Shown here: in pieces, positions 1 to 7,877 of the stretch
Layout of the letters: the number at the start of each line of letters is the position of its first letter
Numbering within the stretch: the first letter of the stretch is position 1
NCBI GenBank assembly: GCA_965197635.1
Contig: CBDANN010000007.1
Span: 434,001 to 498,000 of the forward strand
Reading direction: 5' to 3'
Source of the DNA: Bin87 sp965197635
GTDB taxonomy: Bacteria; Chloroflexota; Dehalococcoidia; Lucifugimonadales; UBA3495
DNA length: 64,000 nucleotides
The notes under the pieces: model-generated
The model's database searches: none
Told to the model about the DNA's origin: nothing
The model's input: the letters and a program-made list of their open reading frames with translations, nothing else
Program-made: the position numbers and the translations under genes

Positions 1-627
1 CGCTATTCCTACGGCAATATCAAGGACACCATCCTCTTTTATTCAATGTCGCCGCAGAAAATTACGTGGCATCCGCAGAAAGAGCCGCTGAGCGATGACG
101 AGATAGCCAAACTGTACCCCTTCACCGACACCGCCGGCCGCCGTTACACCACCACGCCTTTGCACGCTCCGGGAGTCACCGTGAACGGGGCTACCGGGCA
201 GCCCTGGCGCGGTATGCCGCCACCCCCCGGCCGCCACTGGCGTTACCCGCCGGCAAAACTGGACGATTTGGACGCCGCCGGGTTGATTGCGTGGAGCGCA
301 ACGGGCAATCCGCGGAAAATCCAGTATGGAGACGAAGCGGCCGGCAAACTGCCGCAGGATGTCTGGTTGTATAAAGACCCGCAGCGGCCGGCCTATCCGA
401 CGCAGAAAAACGCCCGGATGCTGGAACGGATTATCCGCACGTCGTCTAGCCCCGGCAATACCGTGCTGGACTGCTATGCCGGCAGCGGGAGTACCCTGTT
501 ACAGGCTGCACGGTTGGAGCGGCGGTTCATCGGGATGGACGATGCGCCCGCGGCGCAGCAAATCATTACGCAGCAACTGCATAGCCGGCGCATTGAGTAC
601 CAACAACTTGCCCCCATTGGTGTTTGA
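1..627 (+). CDS. DNA methyltransferase, C-terminal part (5' end outside window)
   Basis: The reading frame is open from base 1, so the start lies upstream of the window. The visible 208 residues end in a SAM-binding motif of the FxGxG type (DCYAGSGSTLL), preceded by PTQKNARMLERII, the typical approach to it in beta-class N6-adenine or N4-cytosine methyltransferases. The catalytic DPPY-type motif must lie upstream, so target base and site cannot be read. The stop is one base before the next ATG, where a probable restriction enzyme begins, which makes this the modification half of a restriction-modification cassette. An internal ATG at 46 is not the start because the frame continues upstream with family-like sequence. 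Confidence 0.85.
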   Translation, partial: RYSYGNIKDTILFYSMSPQKITWHPQKEPLSDDEIAKLYPFTDTAGRRYTTTPLHAPGVTVNGATGQPWRGMPPPPGRHWRYPPAKLDDLDAAGLIAWSATGNPRKIQYGDEAAGKLPQDVWLYKDPQRPAYPTQKNARMLERIIRTSSSPGNTVLDCYAGSGSTLLQAARLERRFIGMDDAPAAQQIITQQLHSRRIEYQQLAPIGV

Positions 628-628
628 T

Positions 629-1327
629 ATGGTAGAGCAGCAACCGTCGCCTCCCCTGGATTTTGAAGCGATTGAACATCAACAAAATCTGGACAATTGG
701 GCTGAGATGGCCGATGAGATTGTCCAGCAATCGGAGAGGTTGCGGACTCGGATATTGCATTTTGCGGGCCAGTTTGACATTCCCGAAGCCGCTTTTTGGC
801 AAGATTTGAACGCGGATCCCAACGGCCCTTTGGCGGCAGTCCTGACGCGAGAGGCGCGCCGTCAGAATATCCATGAGCGAGCCGCCGCCGATTACGTCGC
901 CGCGCTGCCGCACGTGACGCAATTCACGAAATTGCCGTCCAGCGGTCCCAATGCCTGTTACATCAACGCAAATGGTCAAACCGTCACCGGGGCGCAATTG
1001 GCGGGGGCGCAACGTCCGTCCAAGTCCATCGACTTTCGATGGCGTTCCGGCGCTGTGACCTGCTATGCGGCTCAAAAATACACCAGAGAAGGCGGAGGCA
1101 ATCAAGACAATCAGTTCAACGAAGTTCAAGCGCTGCTACAAAATTTCTTGCCGCGTCTCAATAACGACGTTGCGCTCTTCATCTTGGTGGATGGACCGTA
1201 TTACACCGATGCACGCTTGCAACAATTGCGTGGTCTAATGCGTTTACAAAACCCCCGCAGCTACGTGGTCAGCGTCAATGAGCTCCTACCTGTCCTCCAA
1301 GCAATCGCTGCCGCTCATCCCCATTGA
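629..1327 (+). CDS. Putative type II restriction endonuclease
   Basis: A 232-residue protein starting at an ATG one base after the methyltransferase stop. The C-terminal half contains a D...AQK arrangement (SIDFRW, then CYAAQKYTREGGG) followed by QDNQFNEVQALL, which fits a degenerate PD-(D/E)xK nuclease core, and a strand-like ALFILVDGPYYT segment. Tight coupling to a methyltransferase supports the restriction role. I cannot name the family or recognition site. The same frame is open further upstream, but that part overlaps the methyltransferase gene and is a shadow. Confidence 0.6.
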   Translation: MVEQQPSPPLDFEAIEHQQNLDNWAEMADEIVQQSERLRTRILHFAGQFDIPEAAFWQDLNADPNGPLAAVLTREARRQNIHERAAADYVAALPHVTQFTKLPSSGPNACYINANGQTVTGAQLAGAQRPSKSIDFRWRSGAVTCYAAQKYTREGGGNQDNQFNEVQALLQNFLPRLNNDVALFILVDGPYYTDARLQQLRGLMRLQNPRSYVVSVNELLPVLQAIAAAHPH

Positions 1328-1650
1328 CCGACTTACAAAGACCGCAGACTGGCGCAAAGGTACGGAGGCAGACCGTGGCACATCCAGGCATAACCCGCAT
1401 CGAATCAGAGCCGCTGCCAAAAGCGACGGTAGTGTACATCCCAGAATCCCAGATTCTGTATATTGAAAACGGCCAGTTGCGCGACGAAGCCGCAGAAATG
1501 GCGCGCAATACCCTCATCTATTATGGCAAAGTGGACGAAACGAGCCCAGTGGCGATTCGCATTGACCGGGCCGAGTCCGTGCTCAAGCCCTTCGTGGACG
1601 CAATCCTGGCCAAGTACGGCGTGGAGCCGGAGCGACCCACCCAAACCTGA
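1324..1650 (+). CDS. Hypothetical protein downstream of restriction cassette
   Basis: A 108-residue frame whose TTG start overlaps the stop of the preceding gene (TTGA). I do not recognise a family. The C-terminal 70 residues (VVYIPESQILYIENG...VAIRIDRAESVLKPFVDAIL) look like a small folded alpha/beta domain, while the first 25 are basic and may not be translated; a GTG at 1375 is a plausible alternative start. Overlap suggests co-transcription with the restriction gene, but no role in it can be shown. Confidence 0.5.
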   Translation: MTDLQRPQTGAKVRRQTVAHPGITRIESEPLPKATVVYIPESQILYIENGQLRDEAAEMARNTLIYYGKVDETSPVAIRIDRAESVLKPFVDAILAKYGVEPERPTQT

Positions 1651-1672
1651 CCACACGCTACCCATTTTTTCT

Positions 1673-1778
1673 GTCATGGCGAGCGCAACGTGGCAATCTC
1701 GTCGGCGTAATCAGCGCTCACGGCAGCGCCACCGGCGTCACAACGAGATTTCCACCTCGCTACACTCCTCGCAATGAC
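1673..1778. repeat. Imperfect inverted-repeat element, GTCATNGCGAG type
   Basis: The left arm begins GTCATGGCGAGCGCAACGTG and the right arm ends CTACACTCCTCGCAATGAC, which are near reverse complements around a 35-nt centre. It lies alone between convergent-free genes. Similar elements are widespread in Dehalococcoidia intergenic DNA (established knowledge); mobility is not shown here. Confidence 0.7.
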
Positions 1779-1947
1779 GTCAGCAACATACCAGTGGGTA
1801 CGCATGAAAACCTCGACGGTTTGACACCCGGCAGGTCGGATAGTAACCTGCCCGCGTGGTTTGCCGGGGTGCTCAGGCGAGCGGCCCGACGCCAGCCACT
1901 AACCCACATCCGCAAAACAACGCCGTCAATTCGGAGGTTTCACAACT

Positions 1948-2694
1948 ATGGCTTACGAAGGAATGATTGCCGAAGAAGTATGGGTCGAGGGACACGAAGG
2001 CGACCGCATCAACGCATACCTGGCGCGACCTCTCGGCGCCGGTCCCTTCCCCGCCGTCATGCTATTCCACCACATGCCCGGCTGGGATGCCGCCACCAAG
2101 GAGATGGCCCGCAAGTTCGCGCACAACGGCTACATCGCCATCTCACCGAACCTGCACTACCGCGAGGGCAGCGACGACCCCTACGCCAATAGCGCCAGCA
2201 TCCGCGACAAGGGCGGTATGCCGGACGCCCGCACTCTGGGCGACGCCGATGGCGCCATCGGTTACCTGCGCCACCTGAGCGTCCACAACGGCAAGGTAGG
2301 TATCATCGGGTTCTGCTCCGGCGGACGCCAGGTGTTCCTGGCCGCCTGCAAGCTCAAGGGCATCAACGCGGCGGTGGACTGCTGGGGCGGCGGCGTAACC
2401 TCCCGGGACACCGAGCCTCCCACGGAGGCCATGCCCCACGCGCCCATCGAGTTCGTCGGCGACCTGTCGTGTGCGCTGATGGGCCTTTTTGGCGAGGATG
2501 ACGCCAGGCCATCGCCGGCCGAAGTGGAGGCCACCGACGCCGCCATCAAAGCCGCCGGCAAGTCGTGGGAGCACCATATGTACCCCAACGCCGGCCACGG
2601 CTTCTTCGCCAATGACCGCCCCAGCTACGCCGTGGAAGCGGCCAACCAGGGCTGGGAGCGCGTCTTCGAGTTCTACGGGCGGCACCTGTCGTAA
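1948..2694 (+). CDS. Dienelactone hydrolase family protein
   Basis: A 248-residue alpha/beta hydrolase. The Cys-Asp-His triad of the dienelactone hydrolase family is visible: C123 in GFCSGG, D184/D185 in FGEDDARP and H217 in NAGHGFF. These enzymes hydrolyse lactone or ester bonds in aromatic breakdown and related pathways, in the cytoplasm; the substrate here is unknown. GGAGG lies 12 bases before the ATG. Length is normal for the family. It stands alone, facing the toxin-antitoxin genes that follow on the other strand. Confidence 0.92.
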   Translation: MAYEGMIAEEVWVEGHEGDRINAYLARPLGAGPFPAVMLFHHMPGWDAATKEMARKFAHNGYIAISPNLHYREGSDDPYANSASIRDKGGMPDARTLGDADGAIGYLRHLSVHNGKVGIIGFCSGGRQVFLAACKLKGINAAVDCWGGGVTSRDTEPPTEAMPHAPIEFVGDLSCALMGLFGEDDARPSPAEVEATDAAIKAAGKSWEHHMYPNAGHGFFANDRPSYAVEAANQGWERVFEFYGRHLS

Positions 2695-2723
2695 GCACAG
2701 CCGAACACTCGGACTCAGCAAAA

Positions 2724-2746
2724 GGGGCGGGTTTAGAACCCGCCCC
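2724..2746. repeat. GC-rich palindrome (GGGGCGGGTT family)
   Basis: GGGGCGGGTT and its complement GAACCCGCCCC are separated by two bases. It belongs to a family of 23-38 bp palindromes found six times between genes in this window. It lies 30 bases after the dienelactone hydrolase stop and could also end its transcript. Confidence 0.75.
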
Positions 2747-2990
2747 CCAATTGTACTCCGCCGACCCTTACTTTCTTCAATTCTTTCGCCTGATGGTTCA
2801 ATGCGGCTTCTACCATCCATCTGGCAACTCCATATCGCCAATTGACAAAGTCTTCGACGGTCTCACCTGCGGCGAGATGTCGCATACAGCGAAAACAGGG
2901 GTTGTTGTGTGCCAGCAAATACCCATGCTCCCCTGAGCTGGCCAGGGGTTCGCTCCACCGCCGGGCAGTTTCCCAGTTTACCGTCGTTCC
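2733..2990 (-). pseudogene. DUF433 antitoxin-like gene with two compensating frameshifts
   Basis: The DUF433 pattern, seen intact in the neighbour at 3342-3863, is spread over two frames here: VNW in one, then NCPAVER...GAWVFAGTQQPLFSLYAT in the next, then LAAGETVEDFVNW back in the first. One base appears to be missing near 2970 and one added near 2870. DUF433 proteins are small helical proteins, usually antitoxins paired with DUF5615 PIN-like toxins. This copy lies just downstream of such a toxin. It is probably dead, although a sequencing error at either site cannot be excluded. Confidence 0.7.
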
Positions 2991-3007
2991 ACCTTTCAGT
3001 AACGGCC

Positions 3008-3358
3008 TTACCCACTGACGCACCCCTCGCGAGGTGGGAAGGGGATATCGATCTCGACGTAATCTCCAAGTTGAATCCGGTTGACGGCTTCGTTGATATT
3101 GTCAATCCGCAGACGGATCGCGGGCCAGTTGTTGAGCATCAGGACCAAGATAGCTATTTGTCTGCCCGTCAAGTTTTGCTGGTGCCGGAGTTTTTGGTCA
3201 GAGGTGATTAGCAGGTCGTAGCCGACCTCTTCCGCTATCGTCAACAGTTGGCCATCGGACAAGCGATCCCATCCCATTTGAGCGGCGGTGTGAACTGTAT
3301 GACCTGCCAAATGCTGGCGCAATTGTCTCGGAGTACTGTGGTCAAGCAGAATGAGCAT
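3008..3358 (-). CDS. DUF5615 family PIN-like toxin
   Basis: A 116-residue protein with the compact PIN-like layout of DUF5615: an N-terminal LILLDHSTP with an acidic metal ligand, and a central LLITSDQKLRHQQNL with the second conserved Asp, followed by AILVLMLNNWP. These are predicted RNases. The start overlaps the end of the upstream DUF433 antitoxin gene by 17 bases, the usual layout of this toxin-antitoxin type. The C-terminal tail after residue 105 (FPPREGCVSG) looks non-conserved. Confidence 0.8.
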   Translation of the reverse strand: MLILLDHSTPRQLRQHLAGHTVHTAAQMGWDRLSDGQLLTIAEEVGYDLLITSDQKLRHQQNLTGRQIAILVLMLNNWPAIRLRIDNINEAVNRIQLGDYVEIDIPFPPREGCVSG

Positions 3359-3863
3359 AAGCCTGCCGGCCTTCCCACAACCCTTTTGCCTCGTGTTCCA
3401 GCACGGCCACGGTTTTCATCCTGTCCCCTTCGTACCACTCAACGAACTCGTCAACCGTGGCGCCCGCCGACAGGTTTCCATGCAGGCAATACAACGGCAG
3501 ACGAGTGCCCTTGAATACCCATGCCCCGCTAACCTTGCCAGCAATCCGTTCTACCACCGGGCAGTTGTCCCAATCCGGTAGTTCGGCGCCGGTGGGTAGG
3601 ATGACCGGGATAGGGGTAATATCCCCAGGCCCATCGGGGCGAATCAGTAGGTCATTTCGGAACTGCTCCGTTTCGTATTCCAATGCCGCCACCGTCTGCT
3701 CAGCATCTACGCCGAACCGCGCCGCGAAATCGTCCACCGTCGCGCCGGAGGCCAGTGTTTCATAAAGCAAGTACAGCGGAACCTGCGTGCCTTTGAACAC
3801 CCACAGCCCGCCATGCCGCTCCGTGTCTCGCTCCACCGCCGCACAGTTATCCCAATTCGCCAT
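3342..3863 (-). CDS. Tandem double-DUF433 antitoxin-like protein
   Basis: A 173-residue protein built from two DUF433 units, about residues 2-60 and 95-155. Each has the order NWDNC/DWDNC, VER, WVFKGT.(L/V)PLY, L.SGATVDDF or LSAGATVDEF, and a VAALE/VAVLE helix. Single-domain versions are the norm, so this is a fusion or an internal duplication. The ATG at 3863 is chosen because GGAGG lies seven bases upstream. It overlaps the DUF5615 toxin gene and should neutralise that toxin (inference). Confidence 0.82.
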   Translation of the reverse strand: MANWDNCAAVERDTERHGGLWVFKGTQVPLYLLYETLASGATVDDFAARFGVDAEQTVAALEYETEQFRNDLLIRPDGPGDITPIPVILPTGAELPDWDNCPVVERIAGKVSGAWVFKGTRLPLYCLHGNLSAGATVDEFVEWYEGDRMKTVAVLEHEAKGLWEGRQAYAHSA

Positions 3864-3884
3864 TGCCGGGCCTCCGTATGAATC

Positions 3885-3915
3885 GTAGGGGCGGATTTTC
3901 CAACCCGCCCCCGTA
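3885..3915. repeat. GC-rich palindrome (GTAGGGGCG family)
   Basis: GTAGGGGCGGATTTTCC is followed by AACCCGCCCCCG, an imperfect member of the same palindrome family. It lies between the antitoxin start and the next gene's stop. Confidence 0.65.
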
Positions 3916-3939
3916 ATGCTGCCACGCCGCGCGTCCGCC

Positions 3940-4461
3940 CTAATTGTCCGTCGCCTCGAACGCCAGGGTGGCAAAACGCATGAAGATGCCGCCCCGCGGA
4001 GCCGCCAGCGGCCCGTTGAGGCACAGGCACGCGATGACGTACCGCGTTCCCGGCTCCCCAACCTCGGCGATTTCCACCCGGTGCGGCGTGTTCAGGCCCA
4101 CGATGCTGCCGTAAGCCCGGTCGATTTCGCCGTTCACCCACACCTCGCCGTAGTTGTCAAAGTTAGTCTCGAACCAGACCCGAGACCCGGCTACGTTCAC
4201 CCCGTCAATGGTCTCCGGCAATGTCACGGATATGCGATACCACGCGAACGTGAAGCCCTCCGACAGGCTCTGCCGCACATTGCCGCACACGTCCCAGCCG
4301 GAATCATCGTAGTCGGCCAGCCGCGCCGGCGTAGCCAGCAACCGAGCCGAGAGTCCTTCATTGGGCTCGCCGGGCACCAACCCGGGACCGACGCGCCAGG
4401 GATTTCCACCCACCTTGGCCCGGCCCTCCGGAGCGTTCAAATCAACTGCAAATCTTGGCAT
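3940..4461 (-). CDS. Galactose-binding-like (jelly-roll) domain protein
   Basis: A 173-residue protein resembling the sugar-binding jelly-roll at the N-terminus of family 2 glycoside hydrolases: SGWDV, then FAWYRISVTLPE, VWFETNFDNYGEVWVNGE and NTPHRVEIAEVGEPGTRYVIACLCLNGP cut as separate strands. No catalytic domain follows, and no signal peptide is present, so it is a stand-alone binding domain. The ATG at 4461 has a modest GGAGG upstream. The downstream neighbours on the same strand are catabolic enzymes, but a link is not shown. Confidence 0.6.
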   Translation of the reverse strand: MPRFAVDLNAPEGRAKVGGNPWRVGPGLVPGEPNEGLSARLLATPARLADYDDSGWDVCGNVRQSLSEGFTFAWYRISVTLPETIDGVNVAGSRVWFETNFDNYGEVWVNGEIDRAYGSIVGLNTPHRVEIAEVGEPGTRYVIACLCLNGPLAAPRGGIFMRFATLAFEATDN

Positions 4462-4495
4462 CGTAACGCCTCCTGTTCAGGTAGATGTTGTGGGG

Positions 4496-4533
4496 ATAGG
4501 GTAGGGGCGACGCATGCGTCGCCCCTACCCTAT
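4496..4533. repeat. 38-bp perfect palindrome (GTAGGGGCG family)
   Basis: The arms ATAGGGTAGGGGCGACGCA and its complement meet at CGCATGCG with no loop, making this the longest and most perfect member of the palindrome family. It lies in the 91-bp gap between two minus-strand genes. Confidence 0.85.
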
Positions 4534-4552
4534 GGCAAGCTGGCCGACGGGT

Positions 4553-5362
4553 CTAGCGGAATTCCCAGAGCTTGGCCGCCGTGCCGCCGAATACCATATT
4601 CCGCGCCTCATTGCTGGAATATTCGATCAGTTCCATCGGGAACCGCAGGGCGTTGCGATAGCCCTCGCGGTTGGCCGAGGGTGGGAAGTCGCTGCCCCAC
4701 ATCAGGCGGTTGCCCCCGAAAGCGTCCACCGCCATTTCGATCAGAGGCGGAACGTTGTCAAATGGTATCGGCTGGCGGAATGGCACGGGGCGCGGACAGA
4801 ACTCACCGAGGCCGGGGATTTTCACATAGACGTTGGGATACTCGGACAACGCCAGCGCCCGCCGGTACGTGTCCATGGGGATCTCCGTATTCGCCCGACC
4901 CGGCCCCCAGAACGCGCCCACTCCAGCCAGGTGTTCCATCACCACCGTTAGGTTCGGCAGTTCCTGGATGATGGCTTCAAACTCCGGCGCGGCGTACTGT
5001 TCCACCGTTCCCATCACGCTGGCCACCACGCCCAGGTCGGCGCACTTCCGCCACAACGCCAGCGGGTCATCGCCTGCCGCCCGCCAAGCGGCGTTGAACC
5101 GCAGACCGTCCACGCCCTGATCGTGCAACTCGGCCACCCGGTCGAGGGCGTCGGGCTGGGTGTGGTCAACGATGGCAATGACGGCGAACCGTCCGGGGAA
5201 TCGCGTAACCGCCTCCACGAGGTAGCCGTTATCGAACACGCCGAAGAACTGGGTCAGCACCGCCTGGTCCACGCCGGCCCGCTCCATCTCGTCCAGCAGA
5301 ATTTCCACCGGCTCGAACCAATAGGGCGAGGCATGGCAGTGGGTGTCAATTACAGTTGCCAT
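4553..5362 (-). CDS. Amidohydrolase family protein (amidohydrolase_2 type)
   Basis: A 269-residue TIM-barrel metal-dependent hydrolase. The N-terminal DTHCHA supplies metal-binding histidines, VVMEHLAGVG holds a barrel-strand histidine, and LMWGSDFPPS holds the catalytic Asp near the C-terminus. Proteins of this type decarboxylate or hydrolyse ring and lactone compounds such as 2-pyrone-4,6-dicarboxylate; the substrate is unknown. It lies 12 bases downstream of an SDR dehydrogenase on the same strand, so the two are probably one catabolic operon. Confidence 0.88.
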   Translation of the reverse strand: MATVIDTHCHASPYWFEPVEILLDEMERAGVDQAVLTQFFGVFDNGYLVEAVTRFPGRFAVIAIVDHTQPDALDRVAELHDQGVDGLRFNAAWRAAGDDPLALWRKCADLGVVASVMGTVEQYAAPEFEAIIQELPNLTVVMEHLAGVGAFWGPGRANTEIPMDTYRRALALSEYPNVYVKIPGLGEFCPRPVPFRQPIPFDNVPPLIEMAVDAFGGNRLMWGSDFPPSANREGYRNALRFPMELIEYSSNEARNMVFGGTAAKLWEFR

Positions 5363-5374
5363 TGCAACGCCTCC

Positions 5375-6130
5375 TTAAGCGGCGGTGGTTCCGCCGTCAA
5401 TCACCACTTCGGAACCGGTGACGAAGGACGACTCATTCGACGCCAGGTAAATCGCGCCGTAGGCGATTTCGCTGGGTTTGCCCACCCGTCCCAAGGGCAG
5501 CCGCTGCATCCGAAGGGCCATGTTCGCCGGGTCGTTGAGCGTATCGGCGATCATGTCCGTTTCAATCGGGCCGGGGTGGATTGAGTTGCACCGGATGCCC
5601 TCGCCAGCATGCTGGATGGCCGTGGATTTGGTGAAGAGGCGGACGGCGCCTTTGGTTGCAGTGTAGCTGGCCGACCCGTTCGGGCTACCCACCAGTCCGG
5701 CGGTTGACGAGATGTTAATGATGGAACCACCGCCGGCCTCACGCATCGCCGGGATGGCCGCCTTGGTGCCCAGGAACACGCCCTTGGCGTTGACGGCGAA
5801 GATGCGGTCCCAATCAGCTTCGGTGGTCTCCTCAATGTTCTTGCGGATCAGTATGCCGGCGTTGTTGAGCAGCACGTCCAGCTTGCCGTAGCTGCTGACC
5901 GCCGCTTGCACCGCCGCATCCCAATCCGACTCGCTGGTGACGTCAAGATGAACGTAGGTGACGTTGTAGCCGAGTTCCTGCAATTCGGCCTCGGTTTGGC
6001 GACCCTGTTCGTCCAATATGTCGCCGATGACGACACTGGCGCCCTCCTCCGCGAACATCCGCGCTTCCACCGCGCCCTGCCCGCGCGCGCCACCGCTGAT
6101 CAGCGCGACCTTGCCTTCCAGTCTGGCCAT
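5375..6130 (-). CDS. SDR family NAD(P)-dependent oxidoreductase
   Basis: A 251-residue classical short-chain dehydrogenase. Visible motifs are the dinucleotide-binding GGARGQGA (13-20), NNAG (89-92), the catalytic serine in INISSTAG (about 141), and YTATK with Y156 and K160. The D37 in IGDILD suggests NAD preference (inference). It heads the pair with the amidohydrolase, with an AGGTTTC-type weak ribosome site before the ATG. Substrate unknown. Confidence 0.92.
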   Translation of the reverse strand: MARLEGKVALISGGARGQGAVEARMFAEEGASVVIGDILDEQGRQTEAELQELGYNVTYVHLDVTSESDWDAAVQAAVSSYGKLDVLLNNAGILIRKNIEETTEADWDRIFAVNAKGVFLGTKAAIPAMREAGGGSIINISSTAGLVGSPNGSASYTATKGAVRLFTKSTAIQHAGEGIRCNSIHPGPIETDMIADTLNDPANMALRMQRLPLGRVGKPSEIAYGAIYLASNESSFVTGSEVVIDGGTTAA

Positions 6131-6233
6131 GGTGAAACCTCCCGTGTGCGTTGATGATGCGTTCCCTGTCCTGATGCGGCCACTTTATAGCCATTGGCAT
6201 CGTGGCGCAACTTGGCAATGAAAGCCGGTTCCC

Positions 6234-6782
6234 TTATCCCCACAACCGTTCAAAACCGAGCTTGCCGTCGGTGGTCGCGTACAACGCATACACATCGGGA
6301 TTGGACAGGCGCTCCCACCCCGCGTAACCGAAGTTGGGGTCGATGGCATGCAAAACCAGGCTCATCAAGTTCCCGTGGGTAACCGCCAGTGGCAGCCGAT
6401 GACCACCGTTCCAAAGGTCATTCAGGCAGTTCCAGCCACGCTGGAGAACCTCCCGCGCCGATTCGCCGCCGGGGACCCGCAAATCCGGGTCGCCAAACGA
6501 TCCGCGAACAACGTCTCGCCAATTGGCGATGGGTTGCGCCGCAAGGATTCGCTCGTTCAGGCGAGGATCGATATGGATGGGCAATCGCAGTTTGGCAGCG
6601 AGCGGCTCGACGCTCTGGCGGGCGCGGGTGTAGGCGCTGGCGACGATGTGGTCGACTGGTTCGCTGGGCAGAAAGTCGGCTAGTTCGTGGGCTTGCCGCA
6701 AGCCGATTTCAGTCAGCGGCGCACCGGGATCCTGCCCCGAAGCCTCACAATGCCTGACCAGAATCAGGCGTGAGGTAGTCAC
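6234..6782 (-). CDS. Histidine phosphatase family protein
   Basis: A 182-residue phosphoglycerate-mutase-like phosphatase. LILVRHCEA carries the catalytic RH near the N-terminus; the second histidine lies in LAVTHGNLMSL and the acid in PGGESAREVL. The GTG at 6782 is the start because it overlaps the stop of the upstream acetyltransferase gene as GTGA and places the RHC motif at residue 9, as usual. The longer open frame upstream is a shadow of the acetyltransferase. Role could be sugar-phosphate or cofactor dephosphorylation. Confidence 0.85.
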   Translation of the reverse strand: MTTSRLILVRHCEASGQDPGAPLTEIGLRQAHELADFLPSEPVDHIVASAYTRARQSVEPLAAKLRLPIHIDPRLNERILAAQPIANWRDVVRGSFGDPDLRVPGGESAREVLQRGWNCLNDLWNGGHRLPLAVTHGNLMSLVLHAIDPNFGYAGWERLSNPDVYALYATTDGKLGFERLWG

Positions 6783-7244
6783 GGACGCCAGCGGAGCCGG
6801 GCGCCCACCCCGGTGAAGCCGGCGCGTTCGTAGAACTGGATCTGGCGTTGGCCGGCGAAGGGAGTTCCCAACTCCACCGTGCTGCAACCGCAGTATATCG
6901 CGTGCTCCAGCGCAGACAGCAGAACCGCCATGCCCACCCCCGAACTGCGAGATTCCGGTTCGACGAACATTTCCTGGATGATGGCGTATCTGCCGGAACT
7001 GCGCCAAGCCTCAACAAAGGAGACGGTACCAACCGCAGCAACTTCTCCGTCGGTATCTCCCATCACCACGAAACCGCAGTCTCCATCGGGCAGCCGCCGC
7101 GCAAAAACCGGGGCTATGACGCTGGCGGACGGTGGCGTTCCACCAAGTTCACGGTGGCGTTCCACCAAGTTCAATGAGCAGTTTGCCTACGAGATCCAGA
7201 ACCGAGTCCCGATCCGCGGCGTGGGCTAGCCTGACATTGAGCAC
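6779..7244 (-). pseudogene. GNAT N-acetyltransferase broken by a 22-bp tandem duplication
   Basis: The acetyl-CoA site region (IIQEMFVEPESRSSGVG) and the C-terminal FYERAGF mark a GNAT acetyltransferase. The N-terminus lies in another frame: a GTG at 7244 begins LNVRLAHAADRDSVLDLV...ELGGTPP, then hits TGA. A perfect 22-bp repeat sits at the frame break. Removing one copy joins the two frames exactly and gives a normal protein of about 147 residues. As written, the 131-residue frame from 7174 could still yield a protein lacking the first helix. It overlaps the phosphatase gene by four bases. Confidence 0.8.
7129..7172 (-). repeat. 22-bp perfect tandem duplication
   Basis: ACGGTGGCGTTCCACCAAG plus TTC occurs twice head to tail (7129-7150 and 7151-7172). 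Twenty-two is not a multiple of three, and the repeat breaks the acetyltransferase gene that contains it. Confidence 0.95.
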
Positions 7245-7339
7245 GAGGGGATACTCCGCCAGGGTGAGGCGATCACCTCACGCCAGATTTTGCAGGTCCC
7301 AATGGGTTCGGCGGTCATACGGCGGCGGCTCAAAGATGG

Positions 7340-7412
7340 TGGGCCGTGTGGGGATCGAACCCACGACACCCGGATTAAAAGTCCGGTGCTCTGCCAGCTG
7401 AGCTAACGGCCC
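7340..7412 (-). tRNA. tRNA-Lys (anticodon TTT)
   Basis: Read on the minus strand it begins GGGCCGTTAGCTCAG, has the anticodon loop ACTTTTAAT with TTT, the T-arm GTGGGTTCGATCCCCAC, and an acceptor stem closing with CGGCCC and discriminator A. CCA is not encoded. Confidence 0.97.
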
Positions 7413-7505
7413 ATCCGAGCCGTGGTCCGGCCCGCGTTCGTCAGTATAGCATAGGCCAATTTTTGTTCCCGGTCGGGAACGCCGGAATTCTCACGACAGT
7501 TGGCC

Positions 7506-7534
7506 TTGTCAAGACGGGGTAGTTGAGGCATAAT
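7506..7534 (+). promoter_or_regulatory. Sigma-70-type promoter for 5S rRNA
   Basis: TTGTCA and CATAAT are separated by 17 bases, and the -10 box ends 9 bases before the 5S start. This supports independent transcription of the 5S gene. Confidence 0.7.
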
Positions 7535-7543
7535 TGCGCCGTT

Positions 7544-7667
7544 ACTTTCTGGTGGTTCAAGCGGGGTGGCCCCACCCGTTCCCATCCCGAACACGGAAGT
7601 GAAACGCCCCAGCGCCGACGATACTGCTCTGGTAACGGAGTGGGAAAATAGGTCACCGCCGGAAAGT
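7544..7667 (+). rRNA. rrf: 5S ribosomal RNA
   Basis: The ends ACTTTCTGGTGG and CCGCCGGAAAGT pair as helix I. The conserved core CCCATCCCGAACACGGAAG and the following GTGAAACGCCCCAGCGCC are clear 5S landmarks. No 16S or 23S sequence lies on either side, so it is a stand-alone gene with its own promoter. Exact ends are set by the helix I pairing. Confidence 0.93.
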
Positions 7668-7877
7668 ACCAAACCCATCGATAAGTGGGGTGGGCGTGAT
7701 GGCGCACCAAGGACAAACTGGTAATCCCAGACCACCGAAATCCGCAGGATGATACAGTATCTCAGCGGCCGCATCGATTGAACTCGGTAGCAGCGCCGCT
7801 TTTATTTTTGCCCAAATGCGGTACAATGGGGCCGCCAACGTGAATCCATTGGCTTGATCCCAACCCAGGAGAGACTC

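Noticed and set aside
7854..7877. TTG at 7854 as clpC start
   Set aside because: No ribosome site, and eight extra residues not seen in ClpC; the ATG at 7878 follows AGGAGAG.
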